DNA of 64,000 nucleotides from Polynucleobacter sp. MWH-Svant-W18. Lineage in GTDB: Bacteria > Pseudomonadota > Gammaproteobacteria > Burkholderiales > Burkholderiaceae. The DNA lies in assembly GCF_018687495.1 (NCBI RefSeq), contig NZ_CP061293.1, positions 434,001 to 498,000 on the forward strand. The letters run 5' to 3'. Position numbers and translations under genes: made by a program. The notes beneath the pieces are model-generated. The model had not been told where the DNA came from, did no database searches, and saw only the letters and a program-made list of their open reading frames with translations. Below are positions 60,946-64,000 of this stretch, piece after piece (position 1 is the stretch's first letter; each line of letters begins with the position of its first letter).

Positions 60946-62076
60946 GTGCAGGCTTTAATTACTCTTGCTGCATTTTTAGTTACCTTAGGTGTGCTTGTGA
61001 GCTTTCATGAGTTTGGACATTTCCTCGCGGCTCGCTTATGCGGTGTCCGCGTTTTGAAGTTTGTAATTGGTTTTGGCAAGCCCTTATTCACATATGTTGC
61101 TCGAAATAAAACAGAGTGGATCATTGCTGCTATCCCTCTAGGGGGCTATGTCAAATTATTGGATGGTCGAGATCGCCAGCAAACGATTGCACCTGCAGAT
61201 GAGTCAGAGGCTTTTGATCAGAAGCCGCTTTGGCAGCGTTCTTTGATTGTGGCCGCCGGCCCCTTTGCAAACTTTTTCTTGGCAGTTATTTTGTTTGCCG
61301 TGATTTATGTTTCAGGAGCGCCGCAATTACCTGCAGTCCTTAGGGCCCCACCAGACAACTCAGTAGCCGCCAGTTTGGGGGTGATGGAGGGGGATCGCGT
61401 TATCGGGTGGCAGGCTCTATCTAAATCGGATTCTGTGCCCCTTTCTGGTGAATTTGAGCCTGTTCTTAGCTGGAATACTCTGCGCTGGACGCTCCTGGAT
61501 TCTTTAACAGGGGGTGATGGATTTGCTCTAGAAATAGAAGCCCCAAATGGCGATCATTTTGTGAGGCGCTTCCAAGCCTCGGACTTGCCCCATGCCACCC
61601 CCGAGCAAGATCCAATGCTTGGTATAGGCATCTTACCCAAATCAACCCCCTTGGCGGAATGGGCTGAGCTCAAATTGGGCCCGATTCAAGCTGTGGAGTT
61701 TGCGGCTAAAAGGGTATGGCTGATAACCAAGGTCTCTGTGAGGCTAATGGCTGGAATATTGACGGGGAGTACCTCCCTAAAACAGCTGGGCGGCCCTTTA
61801 AGTATTGCTGATATGGCAGGCAAATCAGTCCAGGTGGGCTGGCAGCCATTTTTTGCCTTTTTAGCACTTATAAGCATTAGCATCGGCTTGCTTAATTTAC
61901 TCCCTTTTCCAATGCTCGATGGGGGCCAGCTCCTGTATGATGCATGGGAGTTGGTCGCTGGAAAGCGGATATCGATTTCGATGCAGGAACAGTTCCAGAA
62001 ATTGGGATTTTTGTTATTGATTTCGTTATCGCTTCTGGCCTTGTTTAATGATTTACAACGTTATTTTTCACCTTGA
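60946..62076 (+). CDS. rseP: site-2 protease RseP, short form with one PDZ region
   Basis: A 376-residue intramembrane zinc protease for regulated cleavage of anti-sigma factors and signal peptides. HEFGH at 21-25 and LDGG (Asp325) form the metal site. GYVKLLDG, AAGPFANF and FLALISISIGLLNLLPFPMLDGG are typical. The periplasmic part between helices 2 and 3 is about 175 residues against about 260 in E. coli, leaving room for one PDZ domain only. Start GTG 60946 has AGGA upstream. bamA starts within its stop. Confidence 0.92.
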   Translation: MQALITLAAFLVTLGVLVSFHEFGHFLAARLCGVRVLKFVIGFGKPLFTYVARNKTEWIIAAIPLGGYVKLLDGRDRQQTIAPADESEAFDQKPLWQRSLIVAAGPFANFFLAVILFAVIYVSGAPQLPAVLRAPPDNSVAASLGVMEGDRVIGWQALSKSDSVPLSGEFEPVLSWNTLRWTLLDSLTGGDGFALEIEAPNGDHFVRRFQASDLPHATPEQDPMLGIGILPKSTPLAEWAELKLGPIQAVEFAAKRVWLITKVSVRLMAGILTGSTSLKQLGGPLSIADMAGKSVQVGWQPFFAFLALISISIGLLNLLPFPMLDGGQLLYDAWELVAGKRISISMQEQFQKLGFLLLISLSLLALFNDLQRYFSP

Positions 62077-64000
62077 ATTTTCTGACTCCCTCTTTTCGCA
62101 TTTCCCTTCGCCTAATTGCACAGCTTTTATTGATTGTTGCTGCAGTTCTTGGCAGCGTGAATTCCTATGCTGCAGAATCATTTGTGGTGAAAGATATTCG
62201 CATTGAGGGATTACAGCGTGTAGAGCCTGGAACTGTATTTAGCTACCTACCTGTGCAAGTGGGCGATACCTTTACGGAAGAAAAAGGCACTGAAGCTATT
62301 AAAGCTCTCTACAGCACGGGTTTTTTCAGGGACGTGCAAATTCAAGCTCAGGGTGATGTTTTGATCGTGATCATTGAAGAGCGCCCCACGATCTCACGTA
62401 TTGAATTTACGGGTATGAAAGAGTTTGATCAAGAAATTGTTCGAAAGTCTCTCAAGGCAGTGGGTGTCGCCGAAGCCCGTTTCTATGACAAAGCCTTAAT
62501 TGATAAAGCAGAGCAAGAATTAAAGCGTCAGTATGTAGGTAAGGGTATGTATGCGGCTGAAGTGGTTGCTACTGTCACCCCGGTAGAACGTAATCAAGTA
62601 GCCATTTATTTCAATATTGATGAAGGCCCTGTTGCCAAAATCCAGGAAATTAATTTCATTGGGAATGAAGTATTCAGCGAAAGCACCCTTAAATCCCAAA
62701 TGCAATTACAGACCGGCGGTTGGCTGTCTTGGTATAGCAAAGACAATTTGTATTCCAAGCAGAAACTAACAGCAGATTTAGAAACTATTCGCTCATATTA
62801 TTTAAATCGTGGTTATCTTGAATTTGTGATCGAATCTACTCAGGTATCGATTACCCCAGATAAAAAAGGTGTTTATCTCACCATTAGTATTCGTGAGGGT
62901 AAAAAGTTCACCGTTAAGGATGTCCGAATAGCTGGCGATACTCTCGGCAAAGAAGCGGAATTTATGCAGCTAGTTGTCTTAAAGCCTGGCGATACGTTTT
63001 CTTCTGCAAAGCTCACTGAGAGTACCAAGGCGATCGCTGAAATTCTGGGAACCTATGGATATGCCTTTGCCACCATTAATCCACAGCCAGATGTGCGTCG
63101 AGATTTAGCTGAGGTCGACCTCACTTTAGTGGTAGATCCTGGACGCCGGATTTATGTTCGTAATGTGGCTATCTCTGGGAATGCTAAAACACGTGATCTC
63201 GTTATTCGTCGCGAGATGCGTCAGTTTGAGAGCTCTTGGTTTGATAGTGACAAGATTGAGCTTTCCAAGAAGCGTCTGGGACGCATGGGCTATTTCACTG
63301 AAACCGATATCACTACCGAAGATGTCCCTGGGTCACCCGATCAAGTAGACGTGAAGGTTCAGGTAAAAGAAAAACCAACGGGTGCAGTAACTATTGGTGC
63401 AGGTTTCTCTTCTACAGAAAAACTTATTTTATCTGCTGGCATCAATCAAGATAATGCATTTGGAACCGGTACATCTGTTGGCTTGAACTTTTCTATGGGT
63501 AAAGTTAATCAAAGTTTAGCCCTCTCAAACTACGACCCCTACTTCACAGAAGATGGTATCAGCCGCTACACTGATCTTTTTTATCGCTCATCAAAACCGC
63601 TTTATTATGTAGGTGACCCCAACTATCAAATCAAATCTGTAGGATCAAACATCAAATTTGGCGTTCCATACACCGAGGTTGATCGAGTTTTCTTTGGAAC
63701 CGGTATTGAAGGTTATCAAATCCAGACCACTTCCAATACCCCAATTCCATATTTAACCTATGCCCAAAGTTATGGAGTACCTGCACCAGGTTATCCAGGT
63801 ACAGTCACGACCTATAACGTGCCCTTGACGGTTGGATGGTCGCGAGATGGTCGCGATAGTACGTTGATTCCATCTGATGGGTCTTTGCAGCAACTGTCTG
63901 GTGAAGTGGGTACACCTGTAGGAAATATGACTTTTTATCGTCTCTATGGCCAGTACCAAAAATATCACTCCTTCTCAAGAGGCAATATTTTGTCTTTTAA
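62073..64000 (+). CDS. bamA: outer membrane assembly factor BamA, N-terminal part
   Basis: The frame is open from TTG 62073 to the right edge (about 642 residues). A signal peptide ends near residue 33-34 (NSYAA). Five POTRA domains are expected and the first clearly starts at FVVKDIRIEGLQRVEPGTVF. The beginning of the 16-strand barrel follows near residue 430 (GAVTIGAGFSSTEK). The barrel end lies outside. TTG overlaps the rseP stop (TTGA). Confidence 0.93.
   Translation, partial: MNFLTPSFRISLRLIAQLLLIVAAVLGSVNSYAAESFVVKDIRIEGLQRVEPGTVFSYLPVQVGDTFTEEKGTEAIKALYSTGFFRDVQIQAQGDVLIVIIEERPTISRIEFTGMKEFDQEIVRKSLKAVGVAEARFYDKALIDKAEQELKRQYVGKGMYAAEVVATVTPVERNQVAIYFNIDEGPVAKIQEINFIGNEVFSESTLKSQMQLQTGGWLSWYSKDNLYSKQKLTADLETIRSYYLNRGYLEFVIESTQVSITPDKKGVYLTISIREGKKFTVKDVRIAGDTLGKEAEFMQLVVLKPGDTFSSAKLTESTKAIAEILGTYGYAFATINPQPDVRRDLAEVDLTLVVDPGRRIYVRNVAISGNAKTRDLVIRREMRQFESSWFDSDKIELSKKRLGRMGYFTETDITTEDVPGSPDQVDVKVQVKEKPTGAVTIGAGFSSTEKLILSAGINQDNAFGTGTSVGLNFSMGKVNQSLALSNYDPYFTEDGISRYTDLFYRSSKPLYYVGDPNYQIKSVGSNIKFGVPYTEVDRVFFGTGIEGYQIQTTSNTPIPYLTYAQSYGVPAPGYPGTVTTYNVPLTVGWSRDGRDSTLIPSDGSLQQLSGEVGTPVGNMTFYRLYGQYQKYHSFSRGNILSF

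Overview
The window looks like ordinary core chromosome of a free-living betaproteobacterium of the Burkholderiaceae, most probably Polynucleobacter or a close relative. The reasons are the moderate GC content, short intergenic gaps, protein sequences of Burkholderiales type (PhaZ with Cys183, a beta-type rnfB-nth-DUF1841 cluster, UvrB with a long N-terminus, iscRSUA-hscBA-fdx), and the very compact gene order. The genus call is an inference from remembered protein style, not from a search. I see no insertion sequence, prophage, CRISPR array or rRNA operon. One tRNA (initiator fMet) is present. Both ends cut genes: a gamma-glutamyltransferase at the left and bamA at the right.

Layout. 1-7 kb: partial ggt, a GIY-YIG protein, clpB behind a heat-shock-like promoter, an MFS transporter, isocitrate lyase (aceA) and a HIT protein. 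7-11.4 kb (minus strand): DUF1841, nth, a soluble rnfB, a PHB depolymerase and an aromatic/aspartate aminotransferase. 11.5-19.2 kb: uvrB, then the complete ISC iron-sulfur cluster operon with a candidate IscR operator. 19.3-23.4 kb (minus): an assimilatory sulfate operon (small 54-residue protein, TauE-type transporter, cysH, cysD, cysN). 23.4-26 kb: fpr, dsbB, cysK. 26-31.5 kb (minus): rpfE-like, recJ, prfB (with programmed frameshift), lysS. 31.5-36.8 kb: lolC, lolD, tatD, comEC. 36.9-41.6 kb: a lipoprotein, tRNA-fMet, kup, a secreted Cys-pair protein and radA. 41.6-44.5 kb (minus): dapD, dapE, prmB. 44.7-51.3 kb: smc, zipA, ligA. 51.3-54.7 kb (minus): glnD and map. 55-64 kb: rpsB, tsf, pyrH, frr, uppS, cdsA, dxr, rseP, bamA.

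How the genes work together. Sulfur runs through the middle: sulfate is activated (CysDN) and reduced (CysH), cysteine is made by CysK, IscS takes sulfur from cysteine, and IscU/IscA/HscBA/Fdx build clusters used by Nth, RnfB and CysH itself. The right end holds the classic translation-to-envelope block. The glyoxylate shunt (AceA) and PHB mobilisation (PhaZ) point to growth on acetate and other small acids.

Nothing in the window is convincingly a new multi-gene system. The best leads are small: a 54-residue protein heading the sulfate operon, an RseP that lacks one of the two usual PDZ domains, an IscR with four extra residues in its cluster-binding loop, a short leader ORF in front of the GIY-YIG gene, and a conserved but functionally unknown RpfE-like protein.
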